Assembly: GCA_036394195.1 (NCBI GenBank)
Contig: DASWFO010000295.1
Location: forward strand, 1 to 25,717
Direction of reading: 5' to 3'
From: DATJPD01 sp036394195
GTDB lineage: Bacteria > Pseudomonadota > Alphaproteobacteria > CACIAM-22H2
Length of the DNA: 25,717 nucleotides
How positions within the stretch are numbered: position 1 is the stretch's first letter; every line of letters starts with the position of its first letter. Below, piece by piece: positions 6,993 to 14,513 of this stretch. Position numbers and translations under genes: made by a program. The notes under the pieces were generated by a model, which had not been told where the DNA came from, made no database searches, and worked only from the letters and a program-made list of their open reading frames with translations.

Positions 6993-7952
6993 ATGGCTGT
7001 CTACACCGAGGTTTCGGACAACGAGATCGAGAAATTCGTTGCCGCGTACGACATCGGCCGCGTCGTCGCGTGCAAGGGAATCGCCGAGGGGGTCGAGAAC
7101 TCCAACTTCCTTCTGCAGACCGATCGCGGCCTCTACATCCTGACGCTCTACGAGAAGCGGGTGGCCAAGAACGACCTGCCGTTCTTTCTCGGCCTCATGG
7201 ACCATCTCGCCGCCAAGGGTCTCGCCTGCCCAACACCGCTCCGCGGGCGCGACGGCAAGGCGCTCCGCGAGCTCGCGAAGCGGCCGGCGGCGATCATCAG
7301 CTTCCTGCGCGGCATGTGGCCCAAGCGGATCGTGACCGCGCATTGCACCCAGGTCGGCGACGCGCTCGCCCACCTGCACCTGGCCGGCGCCGATTTCCCG
7401 ATGCGGCGGTCGAACGCGCTGGGCCTCGCCGGCTGGTGCGGCCTCTTCGACTTGTGCCGCGCCCGCGCCGATGAAGTCCAGCCGGGCTTGGCGGAAGAGC
7501 TGGCGCGCGAGCTGGACCAGCTGGGCACCGGCTGGCCGTCCGGCCTTCCCGAAGGTGTCATCCATGCCGACCTGTTCCCCGACAACGTGTTCTTCCTCGA
7601 CGACAAGCTGTCGGGGATGATCGACTTCTATTTCGCCTGCAACGACGCCTTTGCGTACGACCTCGGGATCTGCCTCAACGCGTGGTGCTTCGAGAGGGAC
7701 GGCAGCCTGAACGCGACCAAGGCGCGGGCGCTGATCCGCGGCTACAGCGCGACCCGGCCGGCGACGCCGGCCGAGATCGAGGCCCTGCCGATCCTCGCCC
7801 GCGGCAGCGCGTTGCGTTTTCTGCTGACCCGGCTTTACGATTGGCTGAACCATCCGCAAGGCGCGTTCGTGCAGCCGAAGGACCCGCTCGAGTACTTGAA
7901 GAAGTTGCGCTTCCACCGCTCCGTGAAGAGTGCCGCGGCCTATGGACTGTAG
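6993..7952 (+). CDS. thrB: Homoserine kinase, APH-fold type
   Basis: Phosphorylates homoserine to O-phosphohomoserine, the substrate of threonine synthase (thrC at 14510-15910). This is the aminoglycoside-phosphotransferase-like form used by alphaproteobacteria, not the GHMP-type ThrB of E. coli. The kinase loop VIHADLFPDNVFF gives catalytic D193 and N198, followed by the metal-binding aspartate D211 in GMIDFYFACND. The 319-residue length fits. An ATP-site region precedes these, with segments ENSNFLLQT and LYILTLYEKR. The ATG at 6993 has GAGGCGA a few bases upstream. It lies between ispH and rnhA, separated from ispH by the composite repeat. Its last 11 bases overlap the start of the SIMPL gene. 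Confidence 0.95.
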   Translation: MAVYTEVSDNEIEKFVAAYDIGRVVACKGIAEGVENSNFLLQTDRGLYILTLYEKRVAKNDLPFFLGLMDHLAAKGLACPTPLRGRDGKALRELAKRPAAIISFLRGMWPKRIVTAHCTQVGDALAHLHLAGADFPMRRSNALGLAGWCGLFDLCRARADEVQPGLAEELARELDQLGTGWPSGLPEGVIHADLFPDNVFFLDDKLSGMIDFYFACNDAFAYDLGICLNAWCFERDGSLNATKARALIRGYSATRPATPAEIEALPILARGSALRFLLTRLYDWLNHPQGAFVQPKDPLEYLKKLRFHRSVKSAAAYGL

Positions 7953-8691
7953 GATAGTACGGCATGCTGTGGCCGCGGCGCTGCTGCTCGCCGCTGCCTC
8001 GAACGCCCACGCCCAGGCGAGCGACCCGACCGCCGACGATGCGACGGTGCTCCACCTGAGCGAGAGCGCGCAGCGCCTGGTGCGGCAGGATCGCCTGTCC
8101 CTCGAGCTTCGCGCCGAAGCAACCGGGACCGACCCGGCGCGGGTCCAGAGCACCATCAACCGCCGCATGGCCGCCGCCCTCGACCAGGCGCATGCCGTGT
8201 CCGGCGTCGAGGCCGAGACGCGCGGCTACTGGGTCCGCCAGGAGCGGCCGGCCGACCGGCAGACGGGCGGCAACGGTCCGACGCGCTGGCATGGCGTGCA
8301 GTCGCTGAGCTTGCACGGCAGCGATACCGCGGCGCTGCTCAAGCTCGCGGGCGAGCTGCAGCAGTCCGGCTTCGTGATGTCGAATCTCGCCTACGACGTC
8401 GCCCCGCAGACCGCGCGCAGCCTCGAAGACGAGCTGACCAGCCTGGCGCTGCAGCGGCTGCGCGACCGGGTGCAGCGGATCGCCACCGACATGGGACTGG
8501 AGCTGCGCAATTTCCGCAACCTCCAGATCGGCAACGTCACCGGCGCCGGCACGCCCATCCGGCCGCTGCAGATGATGCGCGCCGCGGCGGCCGCACCGGC
8601 CCCGCCGCCGGCCGCCGAGCCCGGCGAGACCACCCTCGAAGTCGCGGTCAGCGCGGAGGTGGTCCTGCTTCCGCGCGGCACGCCGCCGTGA
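7942..8691 (+). CDS. Secreted SIMPL (DUF541) domain protein
   Basis: A 249-residue exported protein. A signal peptide is clear: MDCRIVRH, then a hydrophobic run AVAAALLLAAASN, with probable cleavage after AHA at residues 22-24. The rest matches the SIMPL/DUF541 layout. It has an N-terminal segment on sensitivity to small changes (LHLSESAQRLVRQDRLSLEL), a central strand pair ending HGVQSLSLHGSD, then LARLxGxL-like and NLAYDV segments. A Pro/Ala-rich linker and a final beta strand close it. Family members are periplasmic, or outer-membrane-associated, with poorly known roles. The ATG at 7942 lies inside the thrB end (11-base overlap). The stop overlaps the rnhA start by four bases, so all three are likely co-translated. 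Confidence 0.85.
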   Translation: MDCRIVRHAVAAALLLAAASNAHAQASDPTADDATVLHLSESAQRLVRQDRLSLELRAEATGTDPARVQSTINRRMAAALDQAHAVSGVEAETRGYWVRQERPADRQTGGNGPTRWHGVQSLSLHGSDTAALLKLAGELQQSGFVMSNLAYDVAPQTARSLEDELTSLALQRLRDRVQRIATDMGLELRNFRNLQIGNVTGAGTPIRPLQMMRAAAAAPAPPPAAEPGETTLEVAVSAEVVLLPRGTPP

Positions 8692-9182
8692 ACGGCGCCG
8701 ATCCCGTCAGACAAGACGACGCCACATCCGACGACGATCGGGGCGGCGTCGACGCATTCACCGACGGGGCGTGCAGCGGCAACCCCGGGCCGGGCGGCTG
8801 GGGCGTGATCCTGCGCTGGCGCGGGCAGGAGAAGGAGCTGTCGGGTGCGGAGCCCGAGACGACCAACAACCGCATGGAGCTGATGGCGGCGATCAATGCG
8901 CTGGAAGCGCTGAAGCGGCCGGCGCGGGTGCGCCTCTACACCGATTCCAACTACGTGAAGGACGGCATCACCAAATGGCTGCCGGACTGGAAGCGGCGCG
9001 GCTGGAAGACCGCCGACAAGAAGCCGGTGAAGAACGTCGATCTCTGGCAACGCCTCGAGGCGGCCGCCCAGCGCCACGACGTGAGCTGGCACTGGGTGCG
9101 CGGCCACGCGGGCCATCCCGAGAACGAGCGCGCCGACGCGCTGGCGCGCGAGGCGATCGCGAACGCGGTGATGTTGAGGTGA
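8688..9182 (+). CDS. rnhA: Ribonuclease HI
   Basis: Cleaves the RNA strand of RNA-DNA hybrids during replication and repair. All four acidic active-site residues are in place: D26 in FTDGACSGNPGPGGWG, E64 in NNRMELMAAI, D86 in YTDSNYV and D150 in NERADALA. The catalytic-loop histidine is H140 in WVRGHAGHPEN. At 164 residues it is slightly longer than the E. coli enzyme, owing to an acidic N-terminal extension of about 20 residues. The start is GTG at 8688, overlapping the SIMPL stop (GTGA). A perfect 7-base-pair hairpin (GCATCGA-ctcg-TCGATGC, 9184-9201) immediately follows the stop. Confidence 0.97.
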   Translation: MNGADPVRQDDATSDDDRGGVDAFTDGACSGNPGPGGWGVILRWRGQEKELSGAEPETTNNRMELMAAINALEALKRPARVRLYTDSNYVKDGITKWLPDWKRRGWKTADKKPVKNVDLWQRLEAAAQRHDVSWHWVRGHAGHPENERADALAREAIANAVMLR

Positions 9183-9200
9183 TGCATCGACTCGTCGATG

Positions 9201-9332
9201 CGTCATTCCAAATCTTTTTCATCACGAAGACACGGAGATCACGGAGAAGAGCAGGAGACGAGCTCTCCCTACCCTCCGTGCCCTCCGTGTCTCCGTGGTT
9301 GAATTCTCTGGATGCCTTCGCGGGATGGCGAG
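9201..9332. repeat. Composite nested inverted repeat, copy 2 (degenerate)
   Basis: Same architecture as 6792-6933. The left outer arm is reduced to CGTCATTCC (9201-9209). The inner arms are ATCACGAAGACACGGAGATC... (from 9221) and CTCCGTGCCCTCCGTGTCTC... (9274-9300). The right outer arm is TCTCTGGATGCCTTCGCGGG (from 9305). Compared with copy 1, A-to-G changes in the left inner arm are matched by T-to-C changes in the right, so the hairpin is kept while the sequence drifts. It starts 19 bases after the rnhA stop. The rest of 9183-9531 holds only the rnhA hairpin, a second palindromic repeat and a terminator. Confidence 0.75.
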
Positions 9333-9420
9333 TGGCGTGGTTTGAAATTCAGCTCTGACCCCGATTCTGCTGGCTAGGATGCGGTGGGTGGCGAAACTGG
9401 CTCACGCCGGGTGCATCGCT

Positions 9421-9467
9421 CCCCCACCTCACCCCGGCCCTCTCCGCCCCCGAGGGCGGAGAGGGAG
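9421..9467. repeat. GC-rich palindromic repeat, copy 2
   Basis: Arms CCCTCTCCGCCC (9438-9449) and GGGCGGAGAGGG (9454-9465) around a CCGA loop, preceded by the flank CCCCCACCTCACCCC shared with 4766-4812. It lies beyond the terminator of the peroxiredoxin gene, in the same orientation relative to that gene as copy 1 is to the lipoprotein gene. Confidence 0.8.
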
Positions 9468-9480
9468 TAGGAGCGCGATA

Positions 9481-9512
9481 AAAAAGGGCGGGACTTGCGT
9501 CCCGCCCTTTTT
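9481..9512 (-). terminator. Rho-independent terminator of the peroxiredoxin gene
   Basis: Perfect stem GGGCGGGAC / GTCCCGCCC with a four-base loop, flanked by A5 and T5, so the full inverted repeat is 14 base pairs (9481-9494 and 9499-9512). On the minus strand the stem is followed by TTTTTTATC, the classical form. It lies 20 bases after the stop at 9532. The mirror A-tract means it could also stop plus-strand transcripts arriving from rnhA. Confidence 0.93.
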
Positions 9513-9531
9513 GAACGAAGCTTCGAGCTGT

Positions 9532-10014
9532 TCAGAACTGCTTCAGCATCGTCTCGGCGTTCGAGACTTCGAAGGCGCCCGGCTTCTCGACGTTCAGCTG
9601 TTTCACGACGCCGTCGTCGACCAGCATCGAATAGCGCCGCGAGCGGAGACCCATGCCGTTCGGCGTGAGGTCCAGCTCCATGCCGAGCGCCTTGGTGAAA
9701 TCGGCGCTGCCGTCCGCCAGCATCATGACCTTCTCGCCGACGTTCTGGTTCTTGCCCCAGGCGTCCATGACGAACGCGTCGTTCACCGACAGGCACGCGA
9801 TGGTGTTGATGCCCTTCGTTCTGAGCTGTTCGGCATTCTGGACGTAGCCGGGAAGATGCTTCGCCGAGCAGGTCGGGGTGAACGCGCCCGGCAGCGCGAA
9901 CAGAGCCACCTTCTTGCCCTTGAAGAGCTCGTCCGTGGTGATGTCCTTGGGGCCGTCCTTGCTCATGAACTTGAGCTTGCCCGACGGAACCTTGTCGCCA
10001 ACCTTGATCGCCAT
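9532..10014 (-). CDS. Peroxiredoxin, Prx5/redoxin type
   Basis: Thiol peroxidase that reduces hydrogen peroxide and organic hydroperoxides. From the ATG at 10014 it is 160 residues, the typical size of the Prx5 subfamily. The peroxidatic cysteine is C49 in PGAFTPTCSAKHLPGY, with T46 and P42 of the conserved pocket. A second cysteine is C74 in TIACLSVNDAFVMDAWG, the usual Prx5 position. The ATG at 10014 is preceded by AAAGGA. An in-frame start at 10086 would add 24 unconserved residues and is rejected. It follows the DsbD-like gene on the same strand by 82 bases and ends at a strong terminator. A shared transcript would link cytoplasmic peroxide defence with envelope thiol reduction, but this is inference. 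Confidence 0.94.
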   Translation of the reverse strand: MAIKVGDKVPSGKLKFMSKDGPKDITTDELFKGKKVALFALPGAFTPTCSAKHLPGYVQNAEQLRTKGINTIACLSVNDAFVMDAWGKNQNVGEKVMMLADGSADFTKALGMELDLTPNGMGLRSRRYSMLVDDGVVKQLNVEKPGAFEVSNAETMLKQF

Positions 10015-10073
10015 AATGCGTCCTTTCCCTGAGTTTATCCGCGTGCGAGGCTGCCCATCTATAACCCGGCAGC

Positions 10074-10091
10074 GAGGGGTTTTCACCCCTC
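10074..10091 (-). other. Intercistronic hairpin with GAAA tetraloop
   Basis: On the minus strand GAGGGGT-GAAA-ACCCCTC is a perfect 7-base-pair stem closed by a GNRA tetraloop, six bases after the stop of the DsbD-like gene and 60 bases before the peroxiredoxin start. No T-run follows, so it is more likely an mRNA-stabilising or processing hairpin than a terminator. Confidence 0.6.
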
Positions 10092-10096
10092 AATAA

Positions 10097-12304
10097 CTAA
10101 GGATTTGCCGGCTTGTCCGCGGCCGCCGTGGTCTTGCGGCCCTCTGCCTTGTCAAGCGCGGCGAGCACGACGTCCGTGGTGAGAATTTCCGGCAGCGGAA
10201 TCCCCGACGGGGCCGCCGGCCCATAGACGACGTTGAACGGAATGCCGTAACGCCCGAAGCTCGCGAGGTATCGCGCAATCACATCGTTCGGGCGCGTCCA
10301 GTCGGCGCGCATCGGCACGACGCTGCCGTTCGCGAGCCGGGCCGCGACTTCGCCGCGCGATACCACCGCCGCCTTGTTGACCTGGCAGGTGATGCACCAG
10401 TCGGCGGTGACATCGACGAAGACGACGTGGCCCTCGCGCACCAGGCTTTCGACGTCGGCGAGCTCGAACGGCCGCCAGGCCGCCCCGGCGAGCGCGGATG
10501 TTTCCGGCGGCGGCGGCTGAGCCGCAAAGCGCTGCGGCACGACAAACGCGAGGATCGCCAGCCCCACGGCCGCGATCCACCCGACACTCCGCCAACCCGC
10601 CGCCCGATGCACGGCCCAGAGGACCGCGAGCAGCGCCAGCAGCACGAGGCCGACGGCCGCCGCGGCTTCGGGGCTGATCTGCACCGCCAGCACCGACAGC
10701 AGCCAGACCGCAGTCGCGGCGAGCGCGAAACCCAGGACAAAGCGCAGCTTCACCATCCACGAGCCCGGACGCGGCAGGCGCGCCGCCAGGCCGGGCAGCA
10801 GCGCAATCACGAGATAGGGCAGCGCCAGCCCCAGGCCGAGAGCGAGGAAGATGGTGACGATGTCGACGGCACCCCGGGCGAGCGCGAAGCCCACCGCGGT
10901 GCCGACAAACGGCGCCGAACATGGTGTGGCGAGCAAGGTCGCGAACGCGCCGCTGAGAAACGCGCCAACAGCACTCTCTTCGTGCGGCGCCTTCGCTTCG
11001 CCGCCGGCGCCGACCACCGCATCGGACACGATTCCCGGCAGGCGGAGCTCGAACCAGCCCCACAGATTGGCGGTGAACAGAGTCAGCACCACGCCCATGA
11101 AGACGAGGAATTCGGGCTGCTGGAACTGGATGCCCCAGCCAATGGTCGAGCCGGCCGCCTTCAGCGCCACGAGCGCCAGCGCCAGGATCAGGAACGCGGT
11201 GAGGATTCCCGCGGCCGCGGCCAGGAAGTTGCGGCGTATGCGCGTCCGCGCGAGGCCGGCGTGGCTCACCAGGTTGAGGAGCTTCAGCGACAGCACCGGC
11301 AGGACGCACGGCATCAGGTTGAGGACGAGGCCGCCGAGGAGAGCGGCCAGGAGGATCGCGCCGAAGCCGACCTGCATCGGCACCGGCCCCGGAAGGCCCG
11401 CCGCCAAGGTCACGCCCTTCTCCATGGCTCGGGCGCCGTCGACCAAGGTCAAGGTGACCGGCGTACCGGCGAAATTCGCAGCGGCCGCCGCCTCGGGCCG
11501 CTCGAACCGCGCCGGCAAGCGCAGGATGGCGCGCCGGCCGCCGTCCGAGAGATTCACGTCGGGCTTGCCGAAGCCGACGCCGGACGCCAGCGCCCCCTCG
11601 ACGAACAGGTCGGGATGCTCGAAGGGCGTGGTCGCGGTCGCGACGACAGTGACCGCCGGATTTTCGCCGCCGCTCCAGCTCGCGCGGTCGATCGACAGCC
11701 CGGCACCGCTTCCGTCACCGGGAACCCGCGCCACGAACTGATCGATCGCATGCGCGTAGTCCGTCGGGCTCGCGGCCCCGGCCGGCAGGTCGAGCCTGAA
11801 CGACGCCTGATAAGGAATGCAGATCTTCTCGCACACCAGGTAGTCGACGGCGAGGCGCAGCGCCAACGGCGCGCCCGGATGCTCGACCCGCGCGTCGATC
11901 GGCAGGACCACGTCGCCGCCATAACCGAAGGTGTCGAAGCCGAACAGCTCGAAGCGCTCGGGGGCCGGCCACCGGATCGCCGCGTCGGCGAGGTTCCGCG
12001 ACCCGGCCCAATCGAGCTTCGGCGGCAGGCCGGCGTCGCCCGGCGACCGCCAGTAGATCTTCCACCCCGGCTCGAGCTTGAATTCCAGCCCGAGCCGCAA
12101 GGTTGCCGCCTCGCCGGCCGCGGCCGTGGCCGACACGAGGCGCAGCTGCGTCTGATCGGTCCGCGCCCACTCAGATGAGCCAGATGCCGATGAATCAGGC
12201 GCCGACGCGCCCGGTGCTGCGCGCGCCGGACATATCGCTGTCACGGCGAGTGCTGCGACGATGATCGCCCTGCGTAAAGCTGCTTTTTTCAACCAATAGC
12301 GCAT
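10097..12304 (-). CDS. Protein-disulfide reductase, DsbD/ScsB-like, thioredoxin-domain containing
   Basis: A 735-residue membrane protein that should carry electrons from cytoplasmic thioredoxin to periplasmic thiol proteins. Domain order: a signal peptide (about 1-30); an N-terminal periplasmic domain with C158 and C162 in YLVCEKICIPY; a membrane core of about eight helices (about 310-590) with the paired cysteines C333 in LMPCVLP and C462 in ATPCSAPF; and a C-terminal thioredoxin domain with C637-I-T-C640 (ADWCITCQ) and the cis-proline region YGIPFNVVY (P689). All three redox cysteine pairs are present. The longer N-terminal domain resembles ScsB/DsbD variants rather than E. coli DsbD. The ATG at 12304 faces a promoter region shared with yqgE. 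Confidence 0.92.
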   Translation of the reverse strand: MRYWLKKAALRRAIIVAALAVTAICPARAAPGASAPDSSASGSSEWARTDQTQLRLVSATAAAGEAATLRLGLEFKLEPGWKIYWRSPGDAGLPPKLDWAGSRNLADAAIRWPAPERFELFGFDTFGYGGDVVLPIDARVEHPGAPLALRLAVDYLVCEKICIPYQASFRLDLPAGAASPTDYAHAIDQFVARVPGDGSGAGLSIDRASWSGGENPAVTVVATATTPFEHPDLFVEGALASGVGFGKPDVNLSDGGRRAILRLPARFERPEAAAAANFAGTPVTLTLVDGARAMEKGVTLAAGLPGPVPMQVGFGAILLAALLGGLVLNLMPCVLPVLSLKLLNLVSHAGLARTRIRRNFLAAAAGILTAFLILALALVALKAAGSTIGWGIQFQQPEFLVFMGVVLTLFTANLWGWFELRLPGIVSDAVVGAGGEAKAPHEESAVGAFLSGAFATLLATPCSAPFVGTAVGFALARGAVDIVTIFLALGLGLALPYLVIALLPGLAARLPRPGSWMVKLRFVLGFALAATAVWLLSVLAVQISPEAAAAVGLVLLALLAVLWAVHRAAGWRSVGWIAAVGLAILAFVVPQRFAAQPPPPETSALAGAAWRPFELADVESLVREGHVVFVDVTADWCITCQVNKAAVVSRGEVAARLANGSVVPMRADWTRPNDVIARYLASFGRYGIPFNVVYGPAAPSGIPLPEILTTDVVLAALDKAEGRKTTAAADKPANP

Positions 12305-12333
12305 TGATTTTCAGCAGAAATTTTGGTCAGCGG

Positions 12334-12369
12334 CCGGAACTATATCCACAGTCTGTGGCATATTTCCGG
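12334..12369. promoter_or_regulatory. 36-base imperfect palindrome between divergent genes (possible operator)
   Basis: CCGGAACTATATCCACAG, then T, then CTGTGGCATATTTCCGG. The outer six (CCGGAA/TTCCGG) and inner six (CCACAG/CTGTGG) base pairs are perfect, with ATAT-like matches between. It lies 30 bases upstream of the DsbD-like start and 73 bases upstream of yqgE, in a region otherwise AT-richer than its surroundings. It could be a regulator-binding site or an RNA hairpin in a leader; which one cannot be told from sequence. Confidence 0.5.
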
Positions 12370-12394
12370 CACATTCTCGTGATTTCAAAGCCCG

Positions 12395-12439
12395 TAATTG
12401 GTAAGCTTGTTTTAACAGCTCATGTCACCTAATTGGTAA
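12395..12439. repeat. Direct repeat TAATTGGTAA in the yqgE leader
   Basis: The 10-mer TAATTGGTAA occurs at 12395-12404 and 12430-12439, 35 bases apart start to start. The second copy ends two bases before the yqgE ATG, where a ribosome site would be expected and no normal one is seen. It may be a binding-site pair or chance; the spacing is not a clean multiple of a helical turn. Confidence 0.4.
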
Positions 12440-12441
12440 TC

Positions 12442-13017
12442 ATGACCGCCAAGTTGCGCCTGCCGAGTTTCTTCACCGGGCATTTGCTGGCCGCGATGCC
12501 GCAGATGGAAGACCCGCGCTTCGAGCGCAGCGTGATCTATCTGTGCGCGCACAACGCCGAAGGTGCCATGGGCCTGGTGGTCAACCGGCTGTTCGAAGCG
12601 ATCACCTTCCCCGATCTCCTGGAGCAGCTCAACATCGAGACCGGCCCGAAGACCGAGCAGATCCGCGTGCATTTCGGCGGCCCCGTGGAATCGGGACGCG
12701 GCTTCGTGCTGCACACCGACGATTACGTGCGCGACGGCACGCTGAAGGTGCGCTCGGGATTCGCGTTGACCGCAACGGTCGACATCCTGAAAGCGATCGC
12801 GGTCGGCGAAGGGCCGCGTCGCAGCCTGCTGGCACTCGGCTACTCCGGCTGGGGCCCGGGCCAGCTCGAATCCGAGATCGCCGCCAATGGCTGGCTGGTG
12901 GTCCCGGCTGATCCGTCGATCGTGTTCGAGCATCATCTCGAGGATAAGTGGCAGCAGGCGCTGGCGGCGACCGGCGTCTCGATTGCATCGCTCTCCGGCT
13001 TCGCCGGCCGGGCATAG
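12442..13017 (+). CDS. yqgE: YqgE/AlgH family protein (UPF0301)
   Basis: A 191-residue soluble protein of the widespread but poorly understood YqgE/AlgH family; in pseudomonads AlgH has been linked to alginate regulation. Family segments are visible in order: GHLLAAMPQM near the start, ERSVIYLCAHNAEGAMGLVV, VHFGGPVESGRGFVLH, and GYSGWGPGQLESEIAANGWL in the C-terminal half. I used the ATG at 12442; an in-frame TTG at 12433 is less likely. There is no good ribosome site: the bases before the ATG are one copy of the TAATTGGTAA repeat. It is divergent from the DsbD-like gene and convergent with the M16 peptidase gene. Confidence 0.93.
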   Translation: MTAKLRLPSFFTGHLLAAMPQMEDPRFERSVIYLCAHNAEGAMGLVVNRLFEAITFPDLLEQLNIETGPKTEQIRVHFGGPVESGRGFVLHTDDYVRDGTLKVRSGFALTATVDILKAIAVGEGPRRSLLALGYSGWGPGQLESEIAANGWLVVPADPSIVFEHHLEDKWQQALAATGVSIASLSGFAGRA

Positions 13018-13256
13018 TACCTTCGTCCCACCCCTCGTTCCGGTTACGCGCCGTTTTTGGGCGGCTCTTTATTTGGGCGGCTCGCGTTTAGCCGCCACAC
13101 CGGCCGGATATTGCGAGGGAGCGAAGCCCCCTCGGACCCCGGCCCTAAACGCTCGCCGCCGAACGCGCATCCGCGCGTTCGTGTGACTCACACACATACC
13201 TTGCCCGGTCGTTCCACTGCGTGACGCGCGGCTTTGCCGCGGGGCTGAAAATTCTC
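13018..13256. other. Hairpin-rich intergenic region between convergent genes
   Basis: No gene is seen in this 239-base convergent gap, but it is full of inverted repeats. CGAACGCGC-atcc-GCGCGTTCG (13160-13181) is a perfect 9-base-pair stem. It is followed by GTGTG-act-CACAC (13181-13193) and CGCGGC-ttt-GCCGCG (about 13227-13241). A GAGGG/CCCCTC hairpin lies near 13116-13140. There is also a direct repeat TTTGGGCGGCTC (13056-13067 and 13072-13083). None has a proper T-run; together they may insulate the two converging transcripts. Confidence 0.55.
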
Positions 13257-14513
13257 TTACACCAAGCGGCGGACGAGCTTTTCGTAGGATTCGAGGCCGC
13301 CGAGCGGGCCCATGGCGGCGAGGGTCGGGCGGCCGGAGAAGATGCGGTGCGCCACCTGGGCCACGTCCCCAGCGCCCACCGCGTTGATCTTGCGGACCAT
13401 CTCCTCGACCGGAATCGGGCGGCCGTAGATCAGGAGCTGGCTGCCCAGCGCTTCCATGCGCGCGCCGGTGCTCTCGAGCGACATGAGGATGCCGGCGCGC
13501 ATCTGGGTGCGCGCGCGCTGGAGCTCGTTCTCCGGCACCGGGTCACGCACCGCGGCCAGCTGCTCGAACAGAACCTCGACCAATTCGGGCGTCTCTTTCT
13601 CGCCGGTCCCGGCATAGACGCCGAACACGCCGCCATCGAGATACGGGGCGGCATAGGCGCTGACGCCGTAGGCGAGGCCGCGCTGCTCGCGGATCTCCTG
13701 GAACAGGCGCGACGACATGCCGCCGCCGAGCAACGTCGCCAGCACCATCGAAGCGTAATAATCGGGATCGGCGAACGACACGCCAGGGAACCCCAGCGCC
13801 AGGTGCACCTGCTCCAGGTCCTGGTCGTCACGATGCTCGCCGCCGACATAGCGGGCGGCCTCGTAGCTGGTGTCGCCGGCCTCCGGCAACGCGGCGAAGG
13901 CGCGGCGCGTCAACGAGACCAGCTCGTCATGATCGAGATTGCCCGCCGCCGCCACCACCATTGCCGAGGCGCCGTAATGCCGGGTGCGAAAATCGACCAG
14001 GGCTTCGCGCGGCAGCTTGTCGATGATCTCCGCCTTGCCCAGGACCGGGAAGCCGAGCGCCTGGCCGGGAAACGCCGCCTCCTGGAAGCGGTCGAAGATG
14101 ACGTCGTCCGGCGTGTCTTCGGCCTGGCCGAGCTCCTGCAGGATCACCGCGCGCTCGCGGGCGAGCTCGGTCGGATCGTAGATCGAGTGCAGGAGGATGT
14201 CGGCCAGGATGTCGACCGCGAGGCGCAGATCGCCCTTCAGCACCTTGACGAAATAGGCCGTCTGCTCGCGGCTGGTCTGGGCGTTCATGCTGCCGCCGAC
14301 CGCCTCGATCTCCTCGGCGATCTCGCGGGCGGAGCGCCGCTCGGTCCCCTTGAACGCCATGTGCTCGAGGAGATGCGCCACACCGTTGACGTCGGGCGCC
14401 TCCTGGCGCGTCCCCACCCCGATCCACACCCCGACCGACGCGGTTTCCACCGAGTCCATGCGGTCCGTGGCGACCCGCAATCCGTTGGGCAACGTGGTGA
14501 TGCGAATGGTCAT
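13257..14513 (-). CDS. M16 family zinc metallopeptidase (processing-peptidase-like)
   Basis: A 418-residue single-unit M16B peptidase, related to bacterial and mitochondrial processing peptidases. The inverted zinc motif HxxEH is H47-L-L-E50-H51, and the third ligand falls 76 residues on at E127 in ERAVILQELGQ, exactly the family spacing. So the metal site is complete and the protein should be active. The C-terminal half contains the usual glycine-rich LGGGMSSRLFQEIREQRGLA segment. It begins MTIRITTLPNGLRV with no signal peptide, suggesting a cytoplasmic location. The ATG at 14513 overlaps the thrC stop by four bases (ATGA). This thrC-M16 pairing recurs in alphaproteobacteria, but its functional meaning is unclear. 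Confidence 0.94.
   Translation of the reverse strand: MTIRITTLPNGLRVATDRMDSVETASVGVWIGVGTRQEAPDVNGVAHLLEHMAFKGTERRSAREIAEEIEAVGGSMNAQTSREQTAYFVKVLKGDLRLAVDILADILLHSIYDPTELARERAVILQELGQAEDTPDDVIFDRFQEAAFPGQALGFPVLGKAEIIDKLPREALVDFRTRHYGASAMVVAAAGNLDHDELVSLTRRAFAALPEAGDTSYEAARYVGGEHRDDQDLEQVHLALGFPGVSFADPDYYASMVLATLLGGGMSSRLFQEIREQRGLAYGVSAYAAPYLDGGVFGVYAGTGEKETPELVEVLFEQLAAVRDPVPENELQRARTQMRAGILMSLESTGARMEALGSQLLIYGRPIPVEEMVRKINAVGAGDVAQVAHRIFSGRPTLAAMGPLGGLESYEKLVRRLV

Noticed and set aside
6753..8168. 471-codon minus-strand open frame opposite thrB
   Set aside because: Antisense of thrB and the SIMPL gene, ending in repeat translation.
10427..12178. 583-codon plus-strand open frame opposite the DsbD-like gene
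   Set aside because: Arg/Gln/His-rich translation with no family features; exact antisense of a well-supported gene in high-GC DNA.
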